This document shows positions 1 through 10,702 of a stretch of 64,000 nucleotides of DNA, one piece after another. This DNA comes from Protea cynaroides (Eukaryota > Streptophyta > Magnoliopsida > Proteales > Proteaceae), in contig CM053267.1 in assembly GCA_028583415.1 (NCBI GenBank), positions 27,514,902 to 27,578,901 of the forward strand, given 5' to 3'. Position 1 is the first letter of the stretch. Every line of letters begins with the position of its first letter. The notes beneath the pieces were generated by a model. That model searched no databases and had not been told where the DNA came from. It worked only from the letters and a program-made list of their open reading frames with translations. The position numbers and the translations under genes are program-made.

Positions 1-20
1 TCTTGAATTGAGGGACGACA

Positions 21-1970
21 ATGACAATGCTTCTGTTACTATTTCTTCTTCTTATCTCTCTTAATTTGGTTCTATCTCTGAACCAAGAAGGTCTAGTCCT
101 GAAAAAAATCAAACAGAGCTTCGACGACCCACACGAAGCACTGTCCAACTGGAACAACAGAGATGATACTCCCTGTAACTGGCATGGAATCACATGTGAT
201 TCAACAGCTTCCGTATATTCCGTCAACCTCTCTTACACCAAAATAGCTGGTCCCTTCCCTACCCTCCTCTGCAATCTCCAGAATCTCTCCTTCATCTCTC
301 TATCCAACAACTCTATCAACTCATCTCTCCCTGAAGAGATCTCTGCCTGTGTAAATCTCCAGCATCTTAATCTTGCCCAGAACTTCTTAGTGGGTCCTCT
401 TCCCTCTTCCCTCTCCGACCTCCCAGATCTTCGCCACCTCGACCTGACTGGAAACAACTTCTCCGGTGATATTCCGGCAAGTCTTGGCAGATTACCCAAG
501 CTCGAGGTGCTGTCACTCGTCAAAAACCTCTTCAATGGAACGATTCCATCGTTCCTTGGTAATATTTCTACCTTGAAACAGCTTAATTTGTCTGACAACC
601 CGTTTACTCCGAGTCAAATCCCACCGGAACTTGGTAACTTGACTCATCTTGAGGTACTCTGGCTCACTCGATGTAATCTGGTGGGTCAGATTCCAGAATC
701 GCTCGGTATGCTCCAGAATTTGCTCGACTTGGACCTTGCGATTAACAGTCTTCATGGTCCGATACCCAAGTCGATTAGTAATCTTTCAAGTGTTGTACAG
801 ATTGAGTTCTACGATAATTTATTGTCTGGTGGGTTGCCTGCTGCGATGTCAAATTTGAAGGCTTTGAGGAAATGGGATGTTTCCAAAAATCACTTGAATG
901 GAACGATTCAAGATGAGTTGTGCGGTTTGTCTCTAGAGTCGCTCGACTTATTTGAAAATCAATTGGAAGGAACTTTGCCTGAAAGCATCACCAACTCCCC
1001 GAATTTGTATCGACTATTGCTGTACGATAACCGACTTACAGGAGAATTGCCCAAAGAACTTGGGACGAATTCTCCGTTGACGTGGCTCGACGTATCAAAA
1101 AATCAGTTTTCCGGCAATATACCGGCAAATTTGTGCGCTAAAGGTTCTCTGCAAAGGCTTTATTTGATCTCTAATTTGTTTACTGGGCAGATTCCTAAAA
1201 GCCTTGGCCATTGTTCGAGCTTGAATTCAATTGGAATGACGGGTAATCGGCTGTCGGGTGAGGTTCCACCAGCGTTCTGGGGACTGCCTCATGTTTATCT
1301 GCTTGCCCTTGCTCAGAATTTGTTCTATGGTGAGATATCAACGATGATACAGGGGGCCTCTAGTCTCTCCTTACTGCTCATATCAGAAAACCGGTTCACA
1401 GGAAACATACCAGATGAAATTGGATCGGTGGAGAATCTTACTGAGTTTTTTGGTAATGATAACCAGTTTACTGGGCCTCTCCCTGCATCATTGATGAAGC
1501 TCTCTCAGCTCAACATGCTTGATCTTCACAATAACACACTTTCCGGTGAGCTTCCATCCAGATTCCGATTGTTAAAGGACCTCAATGAGCTCAACCTTGC
1601 GAACAATGAGCTCTCTGGAAAAATCCCAACTGAAATTGGCAGTTTGACCAAGCTTAATGCTCTTGATCTCTCGGGAAATTTATTCTCTGGGAATATCCCA
1701 ATTGAATTGCAGGATTTGGAGTTGTTAAAATTAAATTTGTCAAACAACCACCTCACTGGAGACCTACCTCCTCTTTATGACAAGGAAATATATAGAGATA
1801 GCTTCTTGGGTAATCCGGGCTTGTGTGGTGATCTACCGGATTTTTGTCATAGGGATAGTAGTGCAGCTAAGAGCCAAGTTGTTGTCTGGCTTATTCGGTC
1901 AATCTTTGTACTTACTTGTTTGGTCTTCGTTGTTGGGGTTTGGAAGACCTTCTTTGGGAATGGCCGATAA
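21..1970 (+). CDS. HAESA/HSL1-like LRR receptor lacking a kinase domain
   Basis: The 649-residue product begins with a hydrophobic signal peptide (about residues 1-19), then an LRR N-terminal cap with CNWHGITCD (52-60), about twenty plant-type LRRs (LxGxIPxxLGxL pattern), a C-terminal Cys pair (GLCGDLPDFC, 600-609) and one membrane segment (about 620-640, VVVWLIRSIFVLTCLVFVVG). The layout and juxtamembrane sequence resemble HAESA and HAESA-LIKE receptor kinases, plasma-membrane receptors for IDA-type peptides in abscission. Family members are near 1000 residues; this one ends about ten residues after the membrane segment, in the tail WKTFFGNGR, and no kinase motifs follow. An in-frame TGA at 9-11 supports the first Met, with Met3 as alternative. 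The LRR part is one uninterrupted frame. It is either a 3'-truncated pseudogene or a kinase-less receptor-like protein. The promoter lies outside the window. Confidence 0.85.
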   Translation: MTMLLLLFLLLISLNLVLSLNQEGLVLKKIKQSFDDPHEALSNWNNRDDTPCNWHGITCDSTASVYSVNLSYTKIAGPFPTLLCNLQNLSFISLSNNSINSSLPEEISACVNLQHLNLAQNFLVGPLPSSLSDLPDLRHLDLTGNNFSGDIPASLGRLPKLEVLSLVKNLFNGTIPSFLGNISTLKQLNLSDNPFTPSQIPPELGNLTHLEVLWLTRCNLVGQIPESLGMLQNLLDLDLAINSLHGPIPKSISNLSSVVQIEFYDNLLSGGLPAAMSNLKALRKWDVSKNHLNGTIQDELCGLSLESLDLFENQLEGTLPESITNSPNLYRLLLYDNRLTGELPKELGTNSPLTWLDVSKNQFSGNIPANLCAKGSLQRLYLISNLFTGQIPKSLGHCSSLNSIGMTGNRLSGEVPPAFWGLPHVYLLALAQNLFYGEISTMIQGASSLSLLLISENRFTGNIPDEIGSVENLTEFFGNDNQFTGPLPASLMKLSQLNMLDLHNNTLSGELPSRFRLLKDLNELNLANNELSGKIPTEIGSLTKLNALDLSGNLFSGNIPIELQDLELLKLNLSNNHLTGDLPPLYDKEIYRDSFLGNPGLCGDLPDFCHRDSSAAKSQVVVWLIRSIFVLTCLVFVVGVWKTFFGNGR

Positions 1971-3221
1971 GATATAAGATTGCAGTGGATACAGCCCAGG
2001 GATGTACTAGGCTGGGATTCAATTGTATTTGTAACCTTTGATTTAAAAAAAAACAAAAAAAACTAATACCTTTTCATAACTATAAAGTTCTTGAGTTCCT
2101 TACTTTTTGCTTGATTCTCTTGTCTAGACACATCTCTCACAGATAGGAAAGAGGACTCAATATGATGAGAACTGTTCCAAATATCACGTAGATTAGGTTG
2201 CACTGATGTCTTTCTTGACTCACTAGTCTAAGGCATTATTGTTTGTCTGACTCAGTGACGTTAGTGCTGATTACCTTACGGTTTTTTTAAGTATAATCAA
2301 ACAATTCAGTGCTAACAATATATAATTTTCTTCATTGAAGTAAATTTATAATTGAAATAGGAAGAGAGATCAACATAAAATGTGGTCTTAAACTACTGAG
2401 AGGACGCTAGAGAACACTAGAAAACAATTGATATGAAACCAACTTTAGAGCCTGTGGTTGTTATTATGTGGATATGTGAATATCAATCCATAAAAAATTT
2501 GTATGTGAAACTTTTGATGGCAGGTGAGGGGACCTCCCCTTTCCAATGCTTCTTGGGCTCAAGCTATATGACTTTTGTGGAATACAAGCTTGTCTCTCAT
2601 CCCATGCATGGCATCAAAGCAAGTCCAATATCGAAATTCAAAGAACCAAAAATTTAAATAAAGTCAAACCCAATTTATCTAATGTCTTGATAGTGAAGAC
2701 CCCACTCATGGAGAAAAAGTGAATCAGGATGAGTAGGAACAATATAAAGCTCAAGCTTTCTCTCTCTTAAAGCCCATGCAGGAATGGTAAATCTCATATA
2801 CATCAAGAAAAGATATAAACCATTTACCCTATTCCAGAAGGAATAAATGCTTTCTTCTCCCAATCATTGATCTAAAAATCCTAAAATGGTTTCCCTAATC
2901 TAATTTATATTTCGGTTATGATCTCTACTTTGAATATATCAGATAATAATTTAAAAGGTGAGTGTCTTTAGAGGTTGATGATCATGGCCAATCCATACAT
3001 GCCAAATTTAATTACAAATATTTATGGTGCTTATGGACCATGGTTTTGCCTAGTGTATTAATCTTTATAGTAACATAGAATATAAAAAAAAGGTGTACTC
3101 AGTGTACGAGACTCTAGCCACGTGAGGTATGAGGAGGGATTGATCTACCTACCTTATTAAAATACATGTGCAAGATATATAGCTTTCCTATTTAATATAA
3201 TTAAGCAAATGGATCCTACTT

Positions 3222-3267
<46 letters not shown>

Positions 3268-3504
3268 ACTTAAAACCTCACTGTAGCTGAACTCGGTATT
3301 CCTTGTTCCCAGCCTCTTTGTGAAAAGCTGCACAACAAAACTCAAGCTACACTTCCCTAATCAGAAGCATCCTCATAATAGTATGGGGACAACTTCCCAT
3401 CCTAAGTCCTTCAGGGCAGTTTGCATCATGGATGGGGTGGGTAATACACTTGTCAGTTATCTCTGAATATAAGGGTCAAGCGAGTATGGTATCTTTTGAC
3501 CGTT
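1971..3504. other. Non-coding DNA downstream of the receptor gene
   Basis: I see no kinase exon, no second gene and no recognisable transposon protein here. An A-rich run at about 2043-2062 follows the receptor stop and could be part of a 3' UTR or a relic of a poly(A) tail. The 22 bases at 1999-2020 recur almost exactly inside a dispersed repeat (about 3627 and 19319). Short reading frames here have no family features; one of them is only the translation of the CT microsatellite. Confidence 0.5.
3227..3262. repeat. (TC)n microsatellite
   Basis: An uninterrupted run of about eighteen TC units. It creates a spurious Arg-Glu repeat reading frame on the minus strand. Confidence 0.95.
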
Positions 3505-4225
3505 TGATCACGATCTAACCACTCTTTGATAACTGTTCCACAATCAGCACTGGGTGGGAGTCTAGTGGGTTTACACGTGTGACATAACCAAATGAGCTTG
3601 ATTATTCATAGTTATCTTGACATTGTGGGATGTACTAGGCTGAGATTCTAACACATGTTCCTCAAGGTAGGCGGCTGAGTTGAGTATACTTGTCCGCTTC
3701 TACTTCTAGTTGGCTGTTTTTATCTTGGTCCTAACAGAATGAGATTCATATAGCTGTATAATATGTACCTGTGGGAATGATATTCCAAATATATGTGCGG
3801 GTATTCATATGTGTACATATTCAGTTGTATTGTTTAGGAAACTTGTATGGATTATTCTCTTTTCTTTTTTTTTTATTATTATTATTTATACTTAGATCAT
3901 TTTATTAGAAAAAAGAAAGAAGAATAAACCAAAATGTGTGATGTTCATTTCTACATGAAAGAAATGCTCAACAAAAAATCCAATGCCTATATAAGAAGAA
4001 TATCAACGTGTTGGGACATTGATAGTGATTGTCTGCCAATCTTTTATTTTTTTTATTTTTTTATTTTATAAAAGTCAATCCTTTATCTCAGTTCCTAGGA
4101 GTGGGGCTATTGTATGATTCTCCATTAGTACTTGGTGTTCTATACATGTATGTCAACATCAGAGAGTGACTTCCTGTCTTTGAAAAGGGATTCTCAATCT
4201 AAACCCACATCTGAATCATTCTCTA
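3505..4225 (+). repeat. Dispersed repeat, copy 1 (module A then module B)
   Basis: Module A (about 3505-4005) matches 19190-19690 and module B (about 4003-4225) matches 18853-19080, both in the same orientation and with high identity by eye. Shared landmarks are GGTAGGCGGCTGAG, GTGCGGGTATTCATATGTG and CCTGTCTTTGAAAAGGGATT. The module order is reversed in the second copy. No protein is encoded. It could be flanking DNA of an old tandem gene duplication or an unnamed repeat. Confidence 0.75.
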
Positions 4226-4491
4226 CTCTTCATCAATTGTACAATTACACATATCCGAATGGTGTTCTCCTATCAACCTTGCACCCATCTAGCAAAAACT
4301 GTCCCAGAGGATCTCTACCAACATTAACCATAATAAAGTACTATGCCCTATGCTTTTTTGTTTTCCCATGGTTGCTCAGCCTTGAGAATATAAAAAGAAG
4401 TGTGTCATGTCAGCCAAAGAAACTCAGTGGCTATGCATGTTGTAGCAGCTGTCCCTTAGGTTGTCAAAGTCCAAGGCAAACCCAAGTGACT

Positions 4492-4735
4492 AGATTCAAA
4501 TCCTCTCCTCCAAGAGAATTTGGAAGAGAGGTGGCATCCCATTTGGATGGACGACACCTAGGGTTTGGGTGAATCCGAGCCCTCCATTTGAGCAAACACC
4601 AGACGACAAGCTGAACCGACAGGGAGTGTCGGCTCAGATGGAGGGGGCTTGGATTCATCCGAGCCCTAAGTGTAGTCCATCCAATGGGGGCACCACCTCT
4701 CCTCTAAATTTTCTTGGAGGAGAGGATGTGGATCC
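4492..4735. mobile_element. Foldback MITE, Mutator-like
   Basis: The two halves are inverted copies of each other: the arm starting AGATTCAAATCCTCTCCTCC pairs with the arm ending GGAGGAGAGGATGTGGATCC, and similarity continues for roughly 95 bases per arm (for example GATGGACGACACCTAGGG against its reverse complement near 4665). The element is flanked by the direct repeat CAAGTGACT at 4483-4491 and 4736-4744; identity extends to 12 bp, so the exact boundary is ambiguous by a few bases. A 9-bp duplication suits the Mutator superfamily. There is no transposase; the transcript would form a long hairpin. Confidence 0.8.
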
Positions 4736-4744
4736 CAAGTGACT

Positions 4745-5230
4745 ATACCTTGTGGACCCAAATACTATCATTAATCATTGTCCCACTCCACGTATACAAA
4801 TATTTATCATCTGCTGAACTCTATCTGCTATTACTGATAACTTGCAAAGCACACCAGAGTTCAAGAGTCAAGACAGACTAGATAACTTGCCAAGCACTTA
4901 TGTTTATAACAAAGTACAAAGAGTCAGAGGCTCATACAATCAGAAACAAAAAAAGTATATAAAATATAATAACATGAGAGGTGTCAGTTTCATTGTCTAA
5001 CAAGGTAACAATTACGAATCCTAAAAACCGGTATTTTCATATGACCGGAATCAACAAATCAGGCCGAAAACAGCAACTCGAAGCGATATTTCGGTCTGAA
5101 ATCTGCAACTCGAACCGAATTTCAGACCGAAATATGGTATAAACTATACCACCTACCAATTTTGTATCGGTTCTACTAAAAACCGATACATTTCGGCCTA
5201 ATCCAAAATTTTGGCCGAAACTCTGATCTA
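4745..5230. other. Non-coding DNA with a perfect short inverted repeat
   Basis: No gene is visible. A perfect 17-bp inverted repeat lies at 5086-5102 and 5119-5135 (ATATTTCGGTCTGAAAT and its complement, 16-base loop), within a stretch rich in ACCGG/GGCCGAAA words that resembles a decayed MITE. I could not find outer termini. Confidence 0.45.
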
Positions 5231-6715
5231 TGGTTTCAATACTAATTAGAAACCGTTAAAAAAATGTGAAATCGGCCGTTAAAAGGCAGTTGAACTGCAT
5301 CGTACATAATTGGTTCGATTTTGGTTTTAGATAAGGAAAATCAATTCTATTTTGAATAAAAATTGATGATTCCAAATTGGTAACTGATTTTCTGATAAGA
5401 ACCTCATCATTGTCGATGTGGGTTCGTTTAATAGCAATAGAGAGGGTTCTATGGTCATTATAAGTCCAACATTTATTTATTCCGTTTGACCTTCAGTGAT
5501 CACACGTTTCTTTAAGCACTCCTTTAAGACAGCTGCCAGCTTCTTCGTCATAGAGGCTAGAAATACAATGAGCTGCCGCCATGGGAAGGCTTTTCTCCAC
5601 CATTGCTATAAAACCAATTGAGATCAATTAAACCGTACCGATAAGTAAATGATTTTGTATGGCCACTTGATTTTAATTAATTGGCAAGGTTTTGGTTTAT
5701 GTCTAATATATCTCAAATTGAAGTGGAATTAAACCTATTGAATTGAAACCCGATAGATTTACACCTTAGTGCTATTTTTTTCTCCCCAAAACACCCTTTT
5801 TCTAGTCGTCATGTGTTAAGGTGTTCAAAACAAATTTGTCACCTAGTTTTGTTTTACCCTCTATTTCCCTTTGGGGCGGGGCATGGTAGGGTTAAAGTTC
5901 ATAATTGATATTTCACCTTAAATCCCTCATAAATGAATTGAAATGTTCAAGGAAGGGTATAATGGTAAAATGACCTAATAATATCACCGGCCAATGGATG
6001 GCCAATGTGTGGCAGCCCAAACGTTGAACATCGAGGGCGAAGTCGACCTTAATCACCTTCCTGGGGTGGGAATGACCTTAGCTATCTGCCAAAGTACATT
6101 CGACAGAAGAGCGGATACCAGGGGGAATAATCATCCTTACGGACTCTGGAGCTGTACTGCAAATGCACATAAGACCTATCTCTTCTCCTTATAAATAGGA
6201 TCACTCAACAAAGGTTACAACATTATGTAATTTTCATATATCACACCCTACTTATTCTATGTTTTTTGGTCTTGACTTAAGCATCAGAGAGTATCTCAGA
6301 CTTCGAATCTGACCACTCTTGTGTTCATCTTTATCATCTACATGTTAAATCCCACCCTAAGGTCAGACACCAACATGGCCCATAACTCAATTAATTTCCT
6401 ATTATTCCAACAACGGAGCTCACTGATCACAGTAACCATTTCTGTTTCCTCGATCACTCATGAGGAGTGATTGACTTCTCTCCAAGTTGTTGAAGTGGGA
6501 AAAAAATATGGAGAAATTGAATCCTATTTAGGCTTGTTTTAGATGGAGACCATGATGATAAAACCCATTACAATTTGATTAATTTAGATTGTAGTTGACC
6601 ACGAGTCAATATGATACTTTCTTTTGATCACATTTTCTTATTTTCAAGAGTTTTTAAAGTTAAGGGAAAAATTGAGTTTTTCACAAATTTTTTTTTAAAT
6701 GACTTACCATTATAT
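5231..6715 (+). repeat. 1.5-kb dispersed duplication, copy 1
   Basis: The segment is collinear with 39516-40987 from GGTTTCAATACTA to the T-rich tract before TTAAATGA. It contains a TATA-like box (CTTATAAATAGG near 6190), followed by GACTTAAGCATCAGAGAG, a word resembling the R/U5 part of many plant gypsy LTRs, and an LTR-like end near 6375 (CACCAACA). I infer an LTR-derived or other non-coding repeat. No coding capacity is seen, and the short ATG frame at 5994-6194 is not convincing. Confidence 0.75.
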
Positions 6716-6730
6716 CGCTCTCAAGAAAAG

Positions 6731-6731
<1 letters not shown>

Positions 6732-6776
<45 letters not shown>
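6732..6776. repeat. (AT)n microsatellite
   Basis: A pure alternating TA run of about 44 bases, immediately after the 1.5-kb duplication. The tract is absent from the other copy of that duplication. Confidence 0.95.
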
Positions 6777-6780
<4 letters not shown>

Positions 6781-8117
6781 ATGACAAGATTACCCATACA
6801 AAAAAAAATATTAAACTAAGATGACAATATTAAAATTTGGGTGTCCAATTGAAGACAACTTTCGATGTCATTGCTAGTTTTTCTTAAACTCTCCGTGACT
6901 GAAGAGCATATATTTTTTTCATTATATTGGTCATCTTCCTCGTTTGGTTTCTTCTTGACCTCTCAGTAACCTTGTATTATTATCATCAGTTTTTAAAGTG
7001 TCTATATTTGACATGGATTATCTACCATATAACTCAGCTAGATCAGCTCCATCTAAAACTCATTAGGAAAATGCTTTACAATTTAATTAGGTGAGGGGAT
7101 ATTGGAATTAGGGGAGAAGTTTCTATTACGGGAAGTAAGAAATCAAGGGATAGGATTACAGGAGTGAATATTATTAGAATGAACTTCGTAATTAGGGGTA
7201 GGGTTTTGTTCACTTTTTGAAGGTGAGTGTCACTCAGTAGACCAAATGCCTAGTCGAAAATGAAAACGCTACAACAATTGTATTTTTAGCTACAGTTTTT
7301 AGCGACAGCAATTTATAGCAACGAAATTTGATATTATTGTTTGTGCTCATAAACATTAATGGATTGCAGCAAAAGAATGCTAAATCATATCAAATGTAGG
7401 CAAGGATGCTGAAGCAAAGGAGTAGCAGAGGTAAGCAATGGAGGGGTAGGGGGCCATTGTGTATTGGAAAGGGTGGTCCCAAGATGGAACTGTTGAAGAA
7501 AACCCTAAAGTGAAGAATCAAATAAAACATGGTTAGGAAGTTAGGGGGATAAGAATTATTGTAAAGCAGAAAATATATTCCACTTTTCCTAAGCCACATT
7601 AACAAGGAACAATTATTCAATGAAAAAGCAAAAGCCAAAGCAAAACAGCTTTTGAGAAAGATGATGTTATCACTTAGCACAAGGGGAGAGAGAGAAGGGA
7701 AACTTGTCCCTTGGTTGCAAGAAACCTTCAAAAGTCCAATTGATTCTTATTCAACACTCCTGTAAAGAATTTTCCAATGGAAATCACAAAGCAAATGTCT
7801 TATTAAGAAACTAGCATCACTTTATTCTATGCTACAAAGAGATTTGTTATTTTGACTATTGAAAAGGAAAAGAGAACCATCTACATAAGGGGTCATTCTA
7901 CTTGACACTAATTCCAAAAGGGGCACTGAAAATAGAGGTATTATGAGAAACTTGTAAATAAAGGGTAAGATTATAACTTTATAAATAAAGAGAAGGTTTA
8001 TGCTGATCTAATGGACACCAGGGTATCGATGTCAATTAAGCATCGATACCAACCCAGTGTCAACCAGAAAAACCCCCTACATAAGGTCCTTTTCTTCATC
8101 TCTTCTTTGAGAAAAAG
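6777..8117. other. Non-coding AT-rich DNA
   Basis: No gene, RNA or transposon terminus is supported here. A hydrophobic minus-strand frame at 7390-7731 (113 codons) shows no domain, no family pattern and ordinary low-complexity composition, so it is left uncalled. Confidence 0.4.
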
Positions 8118-8329
8118 ATACCATTGTTAGGATTAAAGTTTGAGATAAATGGAGTGGTGGAAATGGCCTCCCTCTACCTTATTTAAGAACATTGATCTTA
8201 TGTATTTTCCATTCTTAGGATTAAAGAGAGGATCATATCATCATAAAGATGCCATTGTTAGGATTAAAGTTTGAGATAAATGGAGTGGTGGAAATGGCCT
8301 CACTCTACCTCATTTAAGAACATTGATCT
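8118..8329. repeat. Local tandem duplication, 131-bp offset
   Basis: The 81 bases from CCATTGTTAGGATTAAAG to GAACATTGATCT are repeated 131 bases downstream (copies at about 8118-8198 and 8249-8329) with only a few substitutions. The roughly 50-base spacer contains a partial third echo, CTTAGGATTAAAG. Confidence 0.85.
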
Positions 8330-8410
8330 CAACCGATTCTGGTGACTTTGGACTGTCTCGGTAGGATAAGAATCAGTTTTATTAGAGACCGTCCCAATCC
8401 TGAAACCAAT

Positions 8411-8422
8411 TGTGTGTGTGTA

Positions 8423-8462
<40 letters not shown>
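8411..8462. repeat. Compound (TG)n-(GA)n microsatellite
   Basis: A short TG run passes through TATG into about eighteen GA units. Confidence 0.95.
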
Positions 8463-8464
<2 letters not shown>

Positions 8465-8638
8465 ATCATTTTATATAACCTATTTACTACTAGAACATAA
8501 AATTTGGTGTAGTTTGTTAATCAAACTGATGAATTAGGTTGTACTATTCTTTTCATACATGTCTTATTCCTAAAAGTAACTTTAAATGTAGAAATGGATT
8601 GAATAGATCTACAAGGTTCTCAATATTGGTCTCCTCTA

Positions 8639-10688
8639 TGATAAACCTTGAATGACACTGAGAGGGGGGGGTGAATCAGTGTGAATAATTTCTCCCTTGA
8701 ATTGTCTTTGTTGCGCAGTGATATTCACAAAATAACCTGTCCCAAACACAATCGTATGCAAATCTACCTCACACCACTCAGTGGCTAGGTCTACCAGATT
8801 TGCACACCCATCCTGCAATTCATTCCACGCACTTCACAAAGCTCATAAACAAGCAAACCACAACACACAAAAATTATGTGGTTCACCACCACAGTGAGTG
8901 ATGGCTAATCCACGGAGTAATGCCCAATGGGCTCGTATTTACTCAATACTCAATTTTTAGCCCTTTTCGGGACAAGGATGCTCACCCTAAATTTTCCCAA
9001 GCATAAAACCGAGAGGGCATAACAACGCCGAATTCGGGCATAAAGCCGGTGTCCAAAGACCCACTGAACACACCACAACAGATACAATTTTTGGGGCTTA
9101 TAATGATGCCCTACAATTAAATCCCACCCTAACAAGGCATTCAATATTTTTCTTCTCTTTTTCTTTGCCTAAAGCTAGCATACAATAGATTCCCATGTAC
9201 CATAGGCATTCAACATCATTATCCTACTTGAACATACAATAGATTGGTTCAATAAATAATAAAGGAGATAAGAAAATCTCACAACCAGTTTTTCTGATAA
9301 TTGACGACGTTCTTCTTCATCTGGTAGTCAATAAACCCTTGCCATATGCAATCAAGCTCTTCCAGCCTTCAAGAATTCTTCAAAGTATCGACATCAGCAT
9401 AAATAACGATGGAGAATGACTGTCTTCAATTCCCAAAGCAAGAAAAATAAAAAATAAGAGGTTTTTCCCCTTTTTCTTCAAAAACTCCCCTTCTGCGATT
9501 TTTCTCATGGCCTGCAGTCCCTCTAACCATTCTCAATAGAAAGAGCATTAAAAACCTAGCTCGGTGCAATTTGGATCGTCGGATTTGGCCACCGGATGGC
9601 CAAGTTATGGCATAAACAAGTTCGGCCTCTAAAAAAATTCTAAATGGAATCTTTTAAACCCACATGATGCGCCTGCGATGCACCGAAGCCGCGCCCTGTC
9701 GCGCTCTGATTGGCTGAAAAAAGAATCATAAAAAATAGCCGTCGGATTTCAATAAAAAGGGCGGGATTGAACCAGATCCCTCGGATCTGGATAATCCGCG
9801 CCTTCGAAAATCGGAGGTCATGTGATGCGCAGGATTGGAATCTTTTCCGCCGACGCACTATAAGCGCGCCACACTGGATCGCGACTTTGCTTCCATGTGA
9901 TGCGGCGCATGATTATGCGCTGCATCCAGCCAATCAGCTCAAGCGCGATGGGATCTGACGCCTCCGCTTGAGAACCACTGAATCCCGCCTTCTTTAGAGC
10001 CTCAGATTTGGAATCTTCCTTACGTGGCTCTATTTAAACGGCCGATCTCGCATCTTTTTCTTTCTTCCTTTCCGAAAATACCCCTGTGAATTCTATTAAT
10101 GGCCTCTGTAACCATATACCATTTGTTAAAAGTCTGCCAGAGACGATTTTCCAGAGAGCTTTTCTCTCTCCTGGAAAATCGTCGAACATGTGGTGTGCGG
10201 CGGAAAAGAGGAACCAATGCGCGGGCAGCATGCGGGAAAGCTTGCGGCAGGACATGCCTGCGGGCTGGTTGGTTTGCGGGGCAGGACTGCCTGAGGGCTG
10301 GCCTGCCTTGCGGGCTGGCTGGCTTGCTGCCAAGGCAAGCCTGGCCTGCCTTGCGGGCTGGCCGGCTTGCTGCCAAGGCAAGCCCGGCCCGCTTTTCGGG
10401 CTGGGCTGCCTTGTGGCTGGCCTGCTGTGCTGGCTGCTCGGCTGGCTGGTCTGTCTAGGTGGCATACCACTGTAGTGGGTCCCACATTCTCTCTCCTGGG
10501 TCCCACTTTCTCTCTCCTCTTTCTCTCTCCTCTAATTCTTTTACCTCTTCCATGCTTCACAGTACCTGTAACAAAGCCGTATCACCTGTATCACTACCAT
10601 GTCGCCTGTAAGGTCCGCAGACACTCTCTCTCATCAAACTGGACCCAGTTGGCCCAATTTGCCAACAATTACAATATATAGGCCAACA
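8639..10688 (-). repeat. 3' LTR of the Sirevirus-like element
   Basis: The sequence is a near-identical direct copy of the right LTR, with TG/CA termini. It contains a GC-rich island (about 10200-10450) with a 42-bp unit repeated at 10311 and 10353, a T/C-rich stretch near 10480-10550, and a poly-G run near 8663. Several overlapping long reading frames in the GC-rich part are compositional artefacts. Confidence 0.95.
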
Positions 10689-10689
10689 A

Positions 10690-10702
10690 TCTCCCCCTTT
10701 GG
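10690..10702 (-). promoter_or_regulatory. Polypurine tract
   Basis: On the minus strand the bases read CCAAAGGGGGAGA directly before the 3' LTR, the usual plus-strand priming site of copia elements. Two further GGGGGAG-containing tracts lie further inside at about 10860 and 10913. Confidence 0.85.

Noticed and set aside
3157..3345. Minus-strand frame with an Arg-Glu repeat
   Set aside because: It is the translation of the (TC)n microsatellite.
4132..4658. Frames of 146 (plus) and 64 (minus) codons
   Set aside because: They run across a repeat module and the foldback MITE; no protein features.
7390..7731. Hydrophobic 113-codon minus-strand frame
   Set aside because: No domain, no family pattern, no supporting neighbours; compatible with chance in AT-rich DNA.
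10020..10681. Several overlapping 80-145-codon frames on both strands (also at 17623-18219)
   Set aside because: They come from the GC-rich repeat island and pyrimidine tracts inside the LTRs, occur in many phases at once and have repeat-like Ala/Gln/Pro/Gly composition.
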